Origin: Leyella lascolaii
GTDB taxonomy: Bacteria > Bacteroidota > Bacteroidia > Bacteroidales > Bacteroidaceae
DNA length: 64,000 nt
Direction: 5' to 3'
NCBI RefSeq assembly: GCF_900079775.1
Contig: NZ_LT556034.1
Span: 67,621 to 131,620 of the forward strand
Of the stretch, positions 44,988 through 54,527 are shown piece by piece. The position numbers and the translations under genes are program-made. Under the pieces are notes generated by a model that ran no database searches, was not told where the DNA came from, and saw only the letters and a list, made by a program, of their open reading frames with translations. The stretch's first letter is position 1, and the number at the start of each line of letters is the position of its first letter.

Positions 44988-45097
44988 GCAGACCGCACAC
45001 CGGCAAGGCACACATCGCGGCACAGACCGTGAGAAGACCGGCACCGGCATATGCCCGCACGCGACACATCAGACACATCCCTACGCCATCTTTCATT

Positions 45098-45868
45098 ATG
45101 AACAAAAAAAACATATACTTCCTTTCCGACGCCCATCTCGGCTCACTCGCCATAGAACACGGGCGCACACAGGAACGGCGGCTGGTGAGATTTCTCGACA
45201 GCATAAAGCATAAGGCTGCCGCGATATACCTGCTCGGCGACATATTCGACTTCTGGAACGAATACAGATACGTGGTTCCGAAAGGCTACACACGGTTCCT
45301 CGGCAAGCTCTCGGAGCTTACGGATATGGGCGTGGAGGTGCACTTCTTCACAGGCAACCACGACATATGGACATACGGCTACCTTGAGAAGGAATGCGGA
45401 CTCATCGTACATACGCAGCCTCTGACGACGGAGATATACGACAAGGTGTTCTTTCTCGCGCACGGAGACGGACTGGGCGACCCGGACGCACGCTTCAAGC
45501 TGCTGCGCCGTCTGTTCCACAGCCGCACGTGCCAATGGCTCCTCAACACCGTACATCCGAGGTGGGGAATGGCTTTGGGACTGAACTGGGCAAAGCACAG
45601 CCGCCTCAAACGCGCCGGAGGAAAGGAACCGCCGTACATGGGAGAGGACAAGGAGTATCTCGTACTGTTCGCAAAGGAATACATGAGAACGCACCCGCAG
45701 ATAGACTATTTCATCTTCGGACACCGGCACATAGAGCTCGACCTGATTCTCTCACGCAAGTCGCGGCTGATGATAATAGGCGACTGGATAACGCAGTTCA
45801 CATATGCCGTGTTCGACGGAGAGCACATGTTCCTCGAGGAATATGTAGAGGGCGAAAGCAGACCATAA
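45098..45868 (+). CDS. UDP-2,3-diacylglucosamine diphosphatase-like metallophosphoesterase (LpxH type)
   Basis: 256 residues from the ATG at 45098, where the metallophosphoesterase fold starts (MNKKNIYFLSDAHLGS); a longer frame exists but its start is implausible. Metal motifs: SDAHLGS, LGDIFDFWNEY, FTGNHDIW, FLAHGDGLG and FGHRHIELD. In Bacteroidetes this LpxH-like protein is the usual candidate for the lipid A step from UDP-2,3-diacylglucosamine to lipid X. The exact substrate is inferred from family membership. Confidence 0.85.
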   Translation: MNKKNIYFLSDAHLGSLAIEHGRTQERRLVRFLDSIKHKAAAIYLLGDIFDFWNEYRYVVPKGYTRFLGKLSELTDMGVEVHFFTGNHDIWTYGYLEKECGLIVHTQPLTTEIYDKVFFLAHGDGLGDPDARFKLLRRLFHSRTCQWLLNTVHPRWGMALGLNWAKHSRLKRAGGKEPPYMGEDKEYLVLFAKEYMRTHPQIDYFIFGHRHIELDLILSRKSRLMIIGDWITQFTYAVFDGEHMFLEEYVEGESRP

Positions 45869-45889
45869 ACAAACTATATAACATCTATT

Positions 45890-46588
45890 ATGATTTCACT
45901 GAAGACAATAGTGCTGGCAGCGGCATGCTCGCTGCTTACATGCACCACGGCAACGGCACAGAACCACAACGACTTTGCCAACTACAGACGCTACGCTCAG
46001 GAGAACGCCAGACTCGGAAAGCCTGCCAAGGGCGAGAAAAGAGTGGTTTTCATGGGCAACTCAATCACTGAAGGATGGGTGAACACGCACCCGGAGTTCT
46101 TCAAGAAACACGGTTACATAGGACGGGGAATAGGCGGGCAGACGTCATACCAGTTCCTCATGCGCTTCCGCGAGGACGTGATCAACCTGGAACCGAGGGT
46201 TCTCGTGCTCAACTACGGCACCAATGACATAGCCGAAAACACAGGTCCCTACAACGAGGACATCACATACGGCAACATTCTCTCCATGGTGGAGCTTGCC
46301 AGGGCACACAAGATAAAGGTGATACTCACATCCACCCTGCCTGCAAGAAACTTCGGATGGCGGCCGTCTGTGACCGATGCGATGAAGAAGATACGCAGCC
46401 TCAACGCACGTGTGAAGGCTTATGCGGAGAAGAACGGAATACAGTATGTGGACTACTTCACAGCATTGCTCGCTCCCGACAAGGAAGGGATGGACAGCAA
46501 ATACACTCCTGAGACAGTGCATCCCAACGGTGCCGGATACGACGTAATGGAAAAACTGATTGTACCCGCAATAGAAAAGGAACTGTAA
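45890..46588 (+). CDS. Exported SGNH/GDSL hydrolase
   Basis: This 232-residue protein has a signal peptide ending TTATAQ (about residue 24). SGNH blocks: nucleophile Ser in VVFMGNSITEGW (block I, about 54-65), GIGGQTS (block II), LNYGTNDI (block III) and ETVHPNGAGY with the catalytic His (block V). It is probably a periplasmic esterase of acetylated sugars. It follows the LpxH-like gene by 21 bases and may share its transcript. Confidence 0.88.
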   Translation: MISLKTIVLAAACSLLTCTTATAQNHNDFANYRRYAQENARLGKPAKGEKRVVFMGNSITEGWVNTHPEFFKKHGYIGRGIGGQTSYQFLMRFREDVINLEPRVLVLNYGTNDIAENTGPYNEDITYGNILSMVELARAHKIKVILTSTLPARNFGWRPSVTDAMKKIRSLNARVKAYAEKNGIQYVDYFTALLAPDKEGMDSKYTPETVHPNGAGYDVMEKLIVPAIEKEL

Positions 46589-46600
46589 AGGCAGCCTTGC

Positions 46601-46755
46601 GTATCCGCAAAACATGCTTTGCAAATACTTGAAAACCGATTTTCTGATACGCAAAGACATTTTTACAGATATGCGACAACAGCTTTGCCAATATATAAAA
46701 ACCGGTCTGCGGATAATTAAAAAAAGGTTTACTGATATAAAGAAAGGCATGTCAC
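46601..46755. repeat. 22-bp degenerate tandem array G (7 units)
   Basis: Units start at 46601, 46623, 46646, 46668, 46690, 46712 and 46734, all 22 bp except one of 23, for example GATATGCGACAACAGCTTTG plus CC. The array begins 12 bases after the esterase stop and runs into the shared terminator. Its sequence is AT-richer than arrays D, E, F and H. Confidence 0.75.
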
Positions 46756-46778
46756 TCTTCATGATGACATGCCTTTCT
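46741..46778. terminator. Bidirectional terminator between the esterase gene and ackA
   Basis: A perfect 14-bp stem (46741-46754 with 46765-46778) serves the convergent genes. Its left arm coincides with the last unit of the 22-bp array. Confidence 0.8.
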
Positions 46779-46800
46779 ACTTTTAATATGTTCTTTTCTC

Positions 46801-47997
46801 TCACTTCTGAAGCAACGCCATGGTGTCCTTGGCAATCATAAGCTCCTCGTCGGTAGGTATCACGCATACCGTAACCTTTGAGTCGGGAGCAGATATGACA
46901 GCCTCCTTGCCCTGTGTGTTGTTGGCTTCATGGTCTATCTTTATGCCGAGGAACTCAAGTCCTTTGCACGAGTCCTCGCGCACATCGGTCTGGTTCTCGC
47001 CAACACCGGCGGTCCAAACGATGATGTCAACACCACCCATGGCGGCGGCATACGCACCGATGTATTTCTTGATGCGGTAGCAATACATGTCCAGAGCGAG
47101 GCGTGCGCGCCTGTTGCCATCGGCTGCCGCCGCCTCAACTTCGCGCATGTCAGACGACACACCGCTTATTCCGAGCACGCCGCTTTGCTTGTTCAGATAC
47201 TCAGCCATCTCCTGCGGCTGCAGTCCGAGCTTCTCCATGATGTATGTGACAGCCGATGCGTCAATGTCACCGCTGCGGCTTCCCATCATCACTCCGGCAA
47301 GGGGAGTGAGTCCCATTGACGTGTCCACGCACTTGCCGAACTTCACTGCGGTGACGCTCGCGCCGTTTCCTATGTGGCAGGTTATGATGCGCTGCGTGCT
47401 GATATCGCGTCCAAGGAACTCGCATACACGCTGTGACACGTAGCGATGGCTCGTTCCGTGGAATCCGTAACGGCGCACATGATACTTCTCATAAAGCTCG
47501 TACGGCACGGCGTAAAGGTATGCGTAATCGGGCATGGTGCTGTGGAAGGCGTTGTCGAACACGCATACCTGCGGAACGTCGGGCATCAGTTTGTCCACCG
47601 CACGAATGCCTTTGAGGTGTCCGGCGTTGTGCACCGGAGCAAGGTCACAGAGGCTTTCGATGCCCCGTTCCACGCTTTCGTCCACGATGACACTCTTCTC
47701 AAACAAGTCGCCGCCCTGCACAATGCGGTGTCCTACGGCGTCAATCTCGTCGAGACTCTTTATCGCTCCTATCTCCGGATCGGTGAGCAGGCTGAACACG
47801 AAGTTCACTCCCTCCTTATGGTCGGGCATGTCGTGCATTATCTTTTTCTTCTCTCCATCGGGCATCGTCACCTTTACGAATGCCTCATCGAGCCCTATCC
47901 GCTCCGCTCCTCCGGCAGCCATGACCGAGTGGTCGTCCATGTTGTAGAGCTTGTATTTGATGGACGAGCTGCCGCAATTAAGTACTAATATCTTCAT
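46801..47997 (-). CDS. ackA: Acetate kinase
   Basis: 398 residues from the ATG at 47997 (MKILVLNCGSSSIKYKLYN, the phosphate-binding N terminus). A longer frame upstream has no support. Other motifs: HRIVQGGDLF, VFDNAFHSTMPDYAYLYAVP, YGFHGTSHRYVSQR, CHIGNGASVTAVK and GLTPLAGVMMGSRSGD. It makes ATP and acetate from acetyl phosphate at the end of fermentation. It follows pta by 100 bases, with a hairpin between them. Confidence 0.96.
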   Translation of the reverse strand: MKILVLNCGSSSIKYKLYNMDDHSVMAAGGAERIGLDEAFVKVTMPDGEKKKIMHDMPDHKEGVNFVFSLLTDPEIGAIKSLDEIDAVGHRIVQGGDLFEKSVIVDESVERGIESLCDLAPVHNAGHLKGIRAVDKLMPDVPQVCVFDNAFHSTMPDYAYLYAVPYELYEKYHVRRYGFHGTSHRYVSQRVCEFLGRDISTQRIITCHIGNGASVTAVKFGKCVDTSMGLTPLAGVMMGSRSGDIDASAVTYIMEKLGLQPQEMAEYLNKQSGVLGISGVSSDMREVEAAAADGNRRARLALDMYCYRIKKYIGAYAAAMGGVDIIVWTAGVGENQTDVREDSCKGLEFLGIKIDHEANNTQGKEAVISAPDSKVTVCVIPTDEELMIAKDTMALLQK

Positions 47998-48028
47998 TTC
48001 TGCTTTTGTTGTAGTTTGAAAAATAAAC

Positions 48029-48090
48029 CATGCCGCCCCGGGAAAGCGCATTCCGCACAGTGTAAGAGTGCTTTTTCCCGACGCGGCATG
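48029..48090 (-). promoter_or_regulatory. Hairpin between pta and ackA
   Basis: CATGCCGC (48029-48036) pairs with GCGGCATG (48083-48090), and an inner GGGAAAGC pairs with GCTTTTTCCC less perfectly. On the minus strand no clean T run follows, so it may be an RNA-processing or partial-termination site that sets the pta to ackA ratio. This is inferred. Confidence 0.4.
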
Positions 48091-48097
48091 CTGATGT

Positions 48098-49105
48098 CTA
48101 TTTGGCGTCTTGCGCCTGACAAGCCGTGATTGCCACCATATAATATATGTCATCGATGGAACATCCGCGGCTGAGGTCGTTCACCGGACGTGCGATACCC
48201 TGAAGAACAGGACCTATCGCCACCGCGTTTCCAAGACGCTGGACAAGCTTATACGATATGTTTCCCACCTCGAGGTTGGGCACAATGAGCACGTTGGCAT
48301 GTCCGGCGATGGTGCTTCCCGGCGCCTTTTTCTCTCCCACGCTCGGCACGAGAGCCGCATCCGCCTGCAGCTCTCCGTCAAGATGAAGCTCAGGATCGAG
48401 CTCGTGGGCAAGCCGTGTAGCCTCCACCACCTTGTCAACATTCTCATGCTTGGCGCTCCCTTTGGTCGAGAAGCTCAGCATAGCGACCCTCGGGTCGGTT
48501 ATTCCGGCTATGGTCCGTGCGGTCTGAGCCGTACATACGGCTATCTGAGCGAGCTGTTCGGCAGTCGGAACAGGCGTTACAGCCACGTCGCCCATTACGA
48601 ATATGCCGTCCTCTCCATAGCGGTGCTCGTGCGTGATTACAAGCATCGCGCCGCTGACACATGTCACTCCGGGCGCGCACTTGATGATCTGCAGAGCCGG
48701 ACGCAGCGTCTCACCCGTCGTGCTGAGTGCTCCGCTCACCTGTCCGTCAGCCTCCTCAAGCTTTATTATCATACATCCCAGGTAAAGAGGATTTCTCACC
48801 AGACGGCGGGCTTCCTCTATTGTCATGCCCTTGCTCTTACGTATCTCGGCAAGCTTTTCGGCATACATCTCGCTCTTGGGATTGTTCTCGGGGTCGATGA
48901 TGGTGGCTTTCTGAATGTTGGAAAGTCCCCACTGCTGTGCAAGACGGCTTATTTCACCGGGGTTTCCTATTAGAATAATGTCGGCTATGTCGTCAGCCAG
49001 AACTCGGTCGGCGGCTTTAAGGGTACGCTCCTCAGTAGCTTCGGGGAGCACGATGCGCTGTTTGTTGCTCTTGGCATGCGCTACTATTTTCTGTAATAAA
49101 TCCAT
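48098..49105 (-). CDS. pta: Phosphate acetyltransferase
   Basis: This 335-residue, short-type Pta (only the catalytic PTA_PTB domain) turns acetyl-CoA and phosphate into acetyl phosphate. Motifs: RIVLPEATEERTLKAAD at the N terminus, DGQVSGALSTTGETLRPALQ, MLSFSTKGSAKHE, and the C-terminal IVPNLEVGNISYKLVQRLG with RPVNDLSRGC. It is the first gene of the pta-ackA fermentative pair. A TAATTTTG box (complement of 49145-49152) lies 40 bases upstream. Confidence 0.95.
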   Translation of the reverse strand: MDLLQKIVAHAKSNKQRIVLPEATEERTLKAADRVLADDIADIILIGNPGEISRLAQQWGLSNIQKATIIDPENNPKSEMYAEKLAEIRKSKGMTIEEARRLVRNPLYLGCMIIKLEEADGQVSGALSTTGETLRPALQIIKCAPGVTCVSGAMLVITHEHRYGEDGIFVMGDVAVTPVPTAEQLAQIAVCTAQTARTIAGITDPRVAMLSFSTKGSAKHENVDKVVEATRLAHELDPELHLDGELQADAALVPSVGEKKAPGSTIAGHANVLIVPNLEVGNISYKLVQRLGNAVAIGPVLQGIARPVNDLSRGCSIDDIYYMVAITACQAQDAK

Positions 49106-49144
49106 GGTTATTCAGATAATATGTATTTTGTAATTTCTATTTTG

Positions 49145-49152
49145 CAAAATTA
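49145..49152 (-). promoter_or_regulatory. -7 box of the pta-ackA promoter
   Basis: CAAAATTA on the plus strand reads TAATTTTG on the minus strand, about 40 bases before the pta ATG. No clear -33 TTTG is seen. The stretch 49160-49838 shows no gene; a TATTTTTG box at 49675-49682 points toward the genes on the right. Confidence 0.4.
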
Positions 49153-49838
49153 AGAAAAATAATCGGAACAGAACGATGTTTTTGCTCTGTTTTTTTCGCA
49201 CTTTCAATGATGTGACACGCAAATGGCGTAACACGGACGGCGGAGCGGTGAAAAGGCTGTCCGCAACGCTAAGAATCAGACTGTTACATCATCACACACA
49301 GTGAGCCGCGCCCCCGTTCCGCCACCATCCGCGCACCGCCGACGACCGTCCGCAAGGCGACAAGGACAGCATGCCGCCACGCCATTGACCGCATTGGCGG
49401 CATACATACGGCACAATACAGCGTATGCGATACCGGCATACACGACGTGAAACGTCACGCCAAGCCGCATTGACCCACATACACCTTATTAATATATACA
49501 CATCTGACGAAGCTCCGCAAACGACCAATGAAGCGACACATACGGAACACAAAATCCGTGTATTCCGCAACAAAATCCCACCGAGTCTTCAACGCTTTTA
49601 CGCTTTGTTTATAACGTATGTCATATCAGCCTTAAATAACATGCAAAAAAGAACTTTCTTTCTGATTATTTGTATATTTTTGCCGTCCGCCGATAGAGAA
49701 ACGGCTGTATGCAATCAGGTGTCTTTCAACACGAAACGCCGCAGCCGGTTTCCTCAGGCGCACAATTCAGGAACACTTAAAGACTATTGTATATACATTG
49801 TATTTAGGATTACAGATTATCAAACACGTCAGAGAATT

Positions 49839-50045
49839 ATGAAACAAAACAGAAAAAGAGAATACATCTGTCCGCAATGCGCAGTCATACGGGTGGAGGG
49901 CGGCTCGCTGCTGGCAGGAAGTGTCAGGTTCGACGGCACTACAGAGAGCGGAGCCGACAACAGTCCCAAGGAGACAGAATGGGACAACCAGACCGTAGGA
50001 GGAGACGGATACGGCATTGGAGACGACAATTGGGACAACTTCTGA
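49839..50045 (+). CDS. Small acidic-tailed hypothetical protein
   Basis: 68 residues from an ATG at 49839; the open frame continues upstream but without plausible protein. The N-terminal part MKQNRKREYICPQCAVIRVE is basic with a CPQC pair; then comes a GGSLLAGSV stretch, and the rest is Gly/Asp-rich (GGDGYGIGDDNWDN). Small proteins with a central LLAGS-like motif often precede fimbrillin-like lipoprotein genes in Prevotella and Bacteroides, as here (88-base gap). I do not know the function; export or processing at the LLAGS region is possible. Confidence 0.6.
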   Translation: MKQNRKREYICPQCAVIRVEGGSLLAGSVRFDGTTESGADNSPKETEWDNQTVGGDGYGIGDDNWDNF

Positions 50046-50132
50046 CATCGGTATGCAAGAAGTGGTGAAACCTAATGTAAGAACAGCATCAATCGAACTA
50101 AGGACAAACATTAATTTAAGAAAGCAGACAAA

Positions 50133-52055
50133 ATGATGAGAAAAGCAATCAGAAACATGATAGGAAGAATCCGTTTTCAGCGTGCGGCTGCCATATTACC
50201 GGCACTGCTGCTTGTCATGGCAGGCATGTCGTCGTGCTCGGAAAACGAAGATGTAAACGACGTTCCGGTGCCCACGGCTAAAGGCACGGGCGTGGAGTTC
50301 GCCCTGGGAATGGCAGGATGGAACGAGAGCGGAGCCGCACCGAGGCGCGCTCATGCCGCAGCGGCGCAGGCGAAAGGACCGTCTGACACGGAGACAAGGA
50401 CAGCCGAGCTGGCTCCCGGAATATCGGCAAGCGTATGCATGACGCAGGAATACGCCACCGGCAAGGCGCGCGGACCAAGAAGAGCGGCTGCCACGAAGAC
50501 ACTAACAGCAGGTACATACACCATCATAGCCTATCAGGGAACGGCTGAACAGCACACTGAGAAGGCGAGGATGACGGCAGACTGGGACGGCACAGCGTTC
50601 ACCCTGCACGGCTCAGGAGGCAAGAAGGCATACATGGAACTCGAACCGGGAGATTACACCTTCGTATGCTTCAACGACCGACTTGAGGAGAAGGACGGTG
50701 CGCTCGTCATAGCCAAGGACGGCACAACGCCCACATCCGACGACTACGCACAGGCTCTCGCCGGAACAGCCGCAGCCACAGTGAGCGACAAGAGTACGAA
50801 GGTGAGCCTCGTGCTGAGCCATCCGTTCGCAAGGGTGACGTTCAGGATAGTGGGCAACGGACTGAATGTCACAGCCAAGGACTATGACTACAGCGACGTG
50901 CAGAACCCCAAAGAGATAAGCTATACCACCAAGATAGGCACCAACGCATACCTGGAGTCAGCCACGGAGACGCTCGACCTGCAGAGGCTCAACCCTGTGA
51001 GTCTCTTGCCCGAAAAAGCCGATGCCTCCGCCCATACCGCCGACGGCGCAAGCGGCAAGCGTCCCCTCTCCTTCTGAGCGATAGCCACAGGAGCCACCGC
51101 AGACGCACCCGCAGCGTGGCTGAAGCAATTCCAATACGCGCAGAGCAACACCCTCTACTTCCCCGCCGGGACAAGTCTGAGAAACTATGACGTGATAGAG
51201 GACGGAGGCACGGCTACCATGATATACGGCAAGACGGTGAGTCTGGCAGATCTCTTCAGCACCGCCATGCCCGGCGGGACGCTTCAGGCAAACACCTCAT
51301 ACACCGTACTCATATACGTGTCTTACAACTTCAGATACCTCTTCAACGACGGCACCGTGGGCACACTCGCCGACAACTGGCGCACGAAAACGCCCATCGC
51401 CATTGTCACGAGCATGAAGGAGAAGGCGGCGATGGCGTTGAGAGACGCAGGAAACGCCACGTGGACGACCCGTGCAAAAGGAAAAATAAACAACAGCACA
51501 TTCGGATATAACACCACGCCAATGTTCACCGACCCATACGGTTATGAGTATTCGTGGAATCCGGCATACTCATACGACGGTGTGACGGTGAAGGCGACAA
51601 GCGACGAGTTCCCCGCCTTCAAACTGGCGGCGCAATACAATCCCGGTGCGGAACTTACCGCAGAATGGCTCAAGAATCCGTCGGACAATGTGGATGAAAG
51701 GGCTGGCAAGTGGTACATACCGTCATTTGGAGAGATTCGCACGGCATATCAGAGCATAATGCACGGCAACTTCGCGCGCAAGAGCGGAAGCAAAATAGAG
51801 ATAAGAGAGTTCACCCGAAGCGACTTCGATTACTACCTCTTCAGAGGCAATCTGCTCAACATCGGTTTCAGCCAGGCAGGCGGAAAGGCACCGGGCGGAA
51901 CATACTGGAACAGTACGGAAGGCTGGTATTACGATACATCATATTTCGGTGCGATGTCGTTCGACCCTGGAACGCTCACATGCAGCACCCACGCCAGCGT
52001 GGCAGGCGGCAATCTGCAATACAAAAGCGTGCGTCCGTTCATCCACTTCAAATGA
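50133..52055 (+). pseudogene. Fimbrillin-like lipoprotein with C-terminal DUF1566-like domain, interrupted by one in-frame TGA
   Basis: One reading frame runs through the whole region, broken only by TGA at 51075-51077 (codon 315). The first part (314 residues) has a lipoprotein signal (MAGMSSCSEN) and a Mfa-like/fimbrillin domain: TKTLTAGTYTIIAYQG, EPGDYTFVCFND and VSLVLSHPFARVTFRI are typical. The second part continues AIATGATADAPAAWLKQF and ends with WYIPSFGEIRTAY, YWNSTEGWYYD and SVRPFIHF, the pattern of DUF1566-type domains. The TGA could be a TGG mutated by one base, a sequencing error or readthrough. A terminator follows at 52153-52198. It would be a surface-fibre component if intact. 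Confidence 0.75.
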
Positions 52056-52152
52056 CGTGAGACACACTCATATCTGCCGCTCCGGATCATATACGTCACC
52101 CGAACATCCTGCCGGATGCGTATGAGAGAGAGCGGCAAACGCGATAAACGCC

Positions 52153-52198
52153 ACGAGGCGACGCCCGTAGGACACGATGTCCCGACAGGCGTCGCCTC
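52153..52198. terminator. Bidirectional terminator between the fimbrillin-like gene and dacA
   Basis: A 12-bp stem (52153-52164 with 52187-52198) has a nested inner hairpin (GGACA/TGTCC). It separates the convergent fimbrillin-like and diadenylate cyclase genes. Confidence 0.75.
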
Positions 52199-52221
52199 GT
52201 CATATATATCCCGTCGGTGTC

Positions 52222-52998
52222 CTATCCGCTCATCTCGCGCGTGAGCAGGCTCTCGAGTTCCTCCGCCGACAGGCGCAGGCGGAAGTCGCCCTTTATAGCC
52301 ACCGATATGCGCCCCGTCTCCTCCGACACCACCACGGCAATGGCGTCGCTGCTCTGCGATATGCCCAGCGCGGCGCGGTGGCGCAGACCCAGGTCCTTGG
52401 GAATGTCGTGGCTGTGCGACACGGGCAGTATGCATCCGGCGGCGCGGATGCGTTTTTTAGCTATGATCATGGCTCCGTCGTGCAGCGGCGAGTTCTTGAA
52501 GAAGATGTTCTCTATGAGTCTCTGGTTGATGTTGGCGTCTATCAGGTCGCCCGTCTCCACGATGTCGTCGAGCCTCACCGTGCGCTCTATGACTATGAGC
52601 GCGCCCACCTTACCCCTCGCCATGTCGATGCACGCCATCACGATGGGCATGATGGTCTGCTTGTCAGCCCCGGTCTCCTTCGAGCCGTTGCCCGAGAAGA
52701 AGAACCGCGTCACCATCTGGAAGCGGCGGTGTGTGCCGAGCGTATAGAGAAACTTGCGTATCTCTTCCTGGAAAAGCACGATGAGTCCTATCACACCGAC
52801 GCTCACCAGCTTGTCCATAATCGACCCGAGGAGACGCATCTCTATAATCTGGCTCACGAAAAGCCATACTATCACGAAGACGATGATGCCTATGAAGACA
52901 TTGAGCGAACGGCTCTCCTTCATGAGGCGGTAAACATAATAGAGCATCATCGCCACAAGGACGATGTCCACCACATCCTTTATTCCGAAATCTATCAT
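52222..52998 (-). CDS. dacA: Diadenylate cyclase (CdaA/DacA type)
   Basis: This 258-residue protein makes c-di-AMP. Three N-terminal membrane segments (residues about 8-100) are followed by the DAC domain with PLHDGAMII (about 167-175) and LGLRHRAALG (about 203-212), the DGA and RHR motifs. The partner CdaR is not adjacent. It follows folP by 48 bases on the same strand, a pairing common in Bacteroidales. c-di-AMP controls potassium and osmotic balance in many bacteria. Confidence 0.94.
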   Translation of the reverse strand: MIDFGIKDVVDIVLVAMMLYYVYRLMKESRSLNVFIGIIVFVIVWLFVSQIIEMRLLGSIMDKLVSVGVIGLIVLFQEEIRKFLYTLGTHRRFQMVTRFFFSGNGSKETGADKQTIMPIVMACIDMARGKVGALIVIERTVRLDDIVETGDLIDANINQRLIENIFFKNSPLHDGAMIIAKKRIRAAGCILPVSHSHDIPKDLGLRHRAALGISQSSDAIAVVVSEETGRISVAIKGDFRLRLSAEELESLLTREMSG

Positions 52999-53046
52999 TG
53001 CTGTCGGTTCTTTCAGTTATACTTCATTACATGTCCGCACTGCCTG

Positions 53047-53898
53047 TCAGAGGTCAGAAGAGCCGTCCGCACGCATGGCTCCCACTATCCTCACAGCCTC
53101 CACACACTCCCTCACATCGTGCACGCGCAGTATGGACGCGCCCTTGAGCAGGGCGATGGTGTTGAGCGCGGTGGTGCCGTTGAGCGCGCCGGAGGCATCC
53201 GTATGGAGCAGTCGCGATATCATGCTCTTGCGCGATATACCCACGAGCAGCGGCAGCTCAAGCTCGTGCAGGCACTCCAAAGAGCCCATTATGCTGTAGT
53301 TCTGCTCAAGCGTCTTGCCGAAGCCGAAGCCCGGGTCGAGTATCACGTCCTTCACGCCAAGGTCGCGCAACTGCTGCACCTCCTCCGCGAAAGCCTTCAT
53401 CATGCTGTACAGGTCGGGCTTTACAGACATCAGTATGTAAGCCACGCCGAGGCGCGCCACAGTCTCAAACATGCTTTCCTCCTCATGTATCGGCGTGTTG
53501 ACAATGCCCGTTATGCCACCCTCCGACACGTCGTTTATGATGTCGGCTCCGAACTCCTCCACGCACATCCGCGCCACCGAGGGACGGTAGGTGTCGACAG
53601 ACAGTACGGCGTCGGGCTGTTCGCGACGCACTATGGCGAGCGCGCGTCGCAGCCGTCCGGTCTCCTCCCGGCAGCTCACCTCAGCCGCCCCCGGACGTGT
53701 GGAGAACGCGCCCACATCAATTATCTCTCCGCCCTGTTCCACTATCTCGTTAGCCCTGTCGGCTATCTCCGCCTCCGTCTGCCGCCGGCTTCCCTCAAAG
53801 AACGAGTCGGGTGTGGCGTTGAGGATGCCCATCACCTTCGGTTCGGACAAGTCGAGGAGTCTTCCTCCCGCGTTTATTGTGTATGTAAAAGCTTTCAT
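53047..53898 (-). CDS. folP: Dihydropteroate synthase
   Basis: 283 residues from the ATG at 53898. The longer frame to 54093 is only repeat DNA read in frame. This TIM-barrel enzyme joins p-aminobenzoate to the pterin in folate synthesis and is the sulfonamide target. Motifs: VMGILNATPDSFFEGSR (about residues 23-39), GAFSTRPGAAEVS, LSVDTYRP, INDVSEGG, ILDPGFGFGKT and VGISRKSMI. The leader carries the B-A-B-A repeat array. It is co-directional with dacA, probably as an operon. Confidence 0.95.
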   Translation of the reverse strand: MKAFTYTINAGGRLLDLSEPKVMGILNATPDSFFEGSRRQTEAEIADRANEIVEQGGEIIDVGAFSTRPGAAEVSCREETGRLRRALAIVRREQPDAVLSVDTYRPSVARMCVEEFGADIINDVSEGGITGIVNTPIHEEESMFETVARLGVAYILMSVKPDLYSMMKAFAEEVQQLRDLGVKDVILDPGFGFGKTLEQNYSIMGSLECLHELELPLLVGISRKSMISRLLHTDASGALNGTTALNTIALLKGASILRVHDVRECVEAVRIVGAMRADGSSDL

Positions 53899-53938
53899 AA
53901 CTTCTGTTTTTTCTGATATATAATGCCTGTCATATGCA

Positions 53939-54252
53939 ATGACAGTGCAAGGCGAGTGCAGCAACAAGGCGGGAAAACGGAGTTTTACCAGACTTGATAC
54001 TGCCGAGCCACAGCCTGTCATATGCAATGATAATGCAAGCGATGGCAATGAGAGATTGCTCTCATATTGCCGAGTGCAGCTTATCATATGCAATGACAGT
54101 GCAAGGCGAGTGCAGCAGCAAGGCGGGAAAACGGAGTTTTACCAGACTTGATACTGCCGAGCCGCAGCCTGTCATATGCAATGATAATGCAAGCGAGGGC
54201 AATGAGAGCTTGCTCTCATATTGCCGAGTGCAGCTTATCATATACAAAGATA
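53939..54252. repeat. Leader repeat array, order B-A-B-A, upstream of folP, with -7 box
   Basis: 88-bp B units (53939, 54093) alternate with 66-bp A units (54027, 54181), gap-free. Junctions read GTCATATGCAATGAC or TATCATATGCAATGATA, so both arms changed together relative to the 40-kb array (GTCTT/AAGAC). At the far edge CAAAGATA (54245-54252) reads TATCTTTG on the minus strand, a -7 box pointing to folP; no TTTG is seen at -33. The array would be transcribed as an approximately 340-base folP leader. Confidence 0.85.
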
Positions 54253-54527
54253 ATATAAAATACTTTATCCTACTCCTCCCCTAATGTTATTTTCCCATAA
54301 AACTCCCGACTCACTCTTTATGCCAGCCATTAATGCGACAAAAACCTTCCGCAGACCCGGCATCGCTACCCCTCTTATGCGAAAAACATACTATTATTCA
54401 CGCACTTACATCATGTCCCAACTCGGCGAGAGTGCCGCCGGAATGAAAAAAAACATCGGCGGCTGCAAATACGCGATTTTTCAGCGTTTTGCATAACACT
54501 CTGATATACAGCCATATACACAAGTCC

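Noticed and set aside
52177..53916. 579-codon open frame on the plus strand
   Set aside because: It is antisense to dacA and folP, both with clear family motifs. The translation has shadow composition (rich in His, Arg, Tyr).
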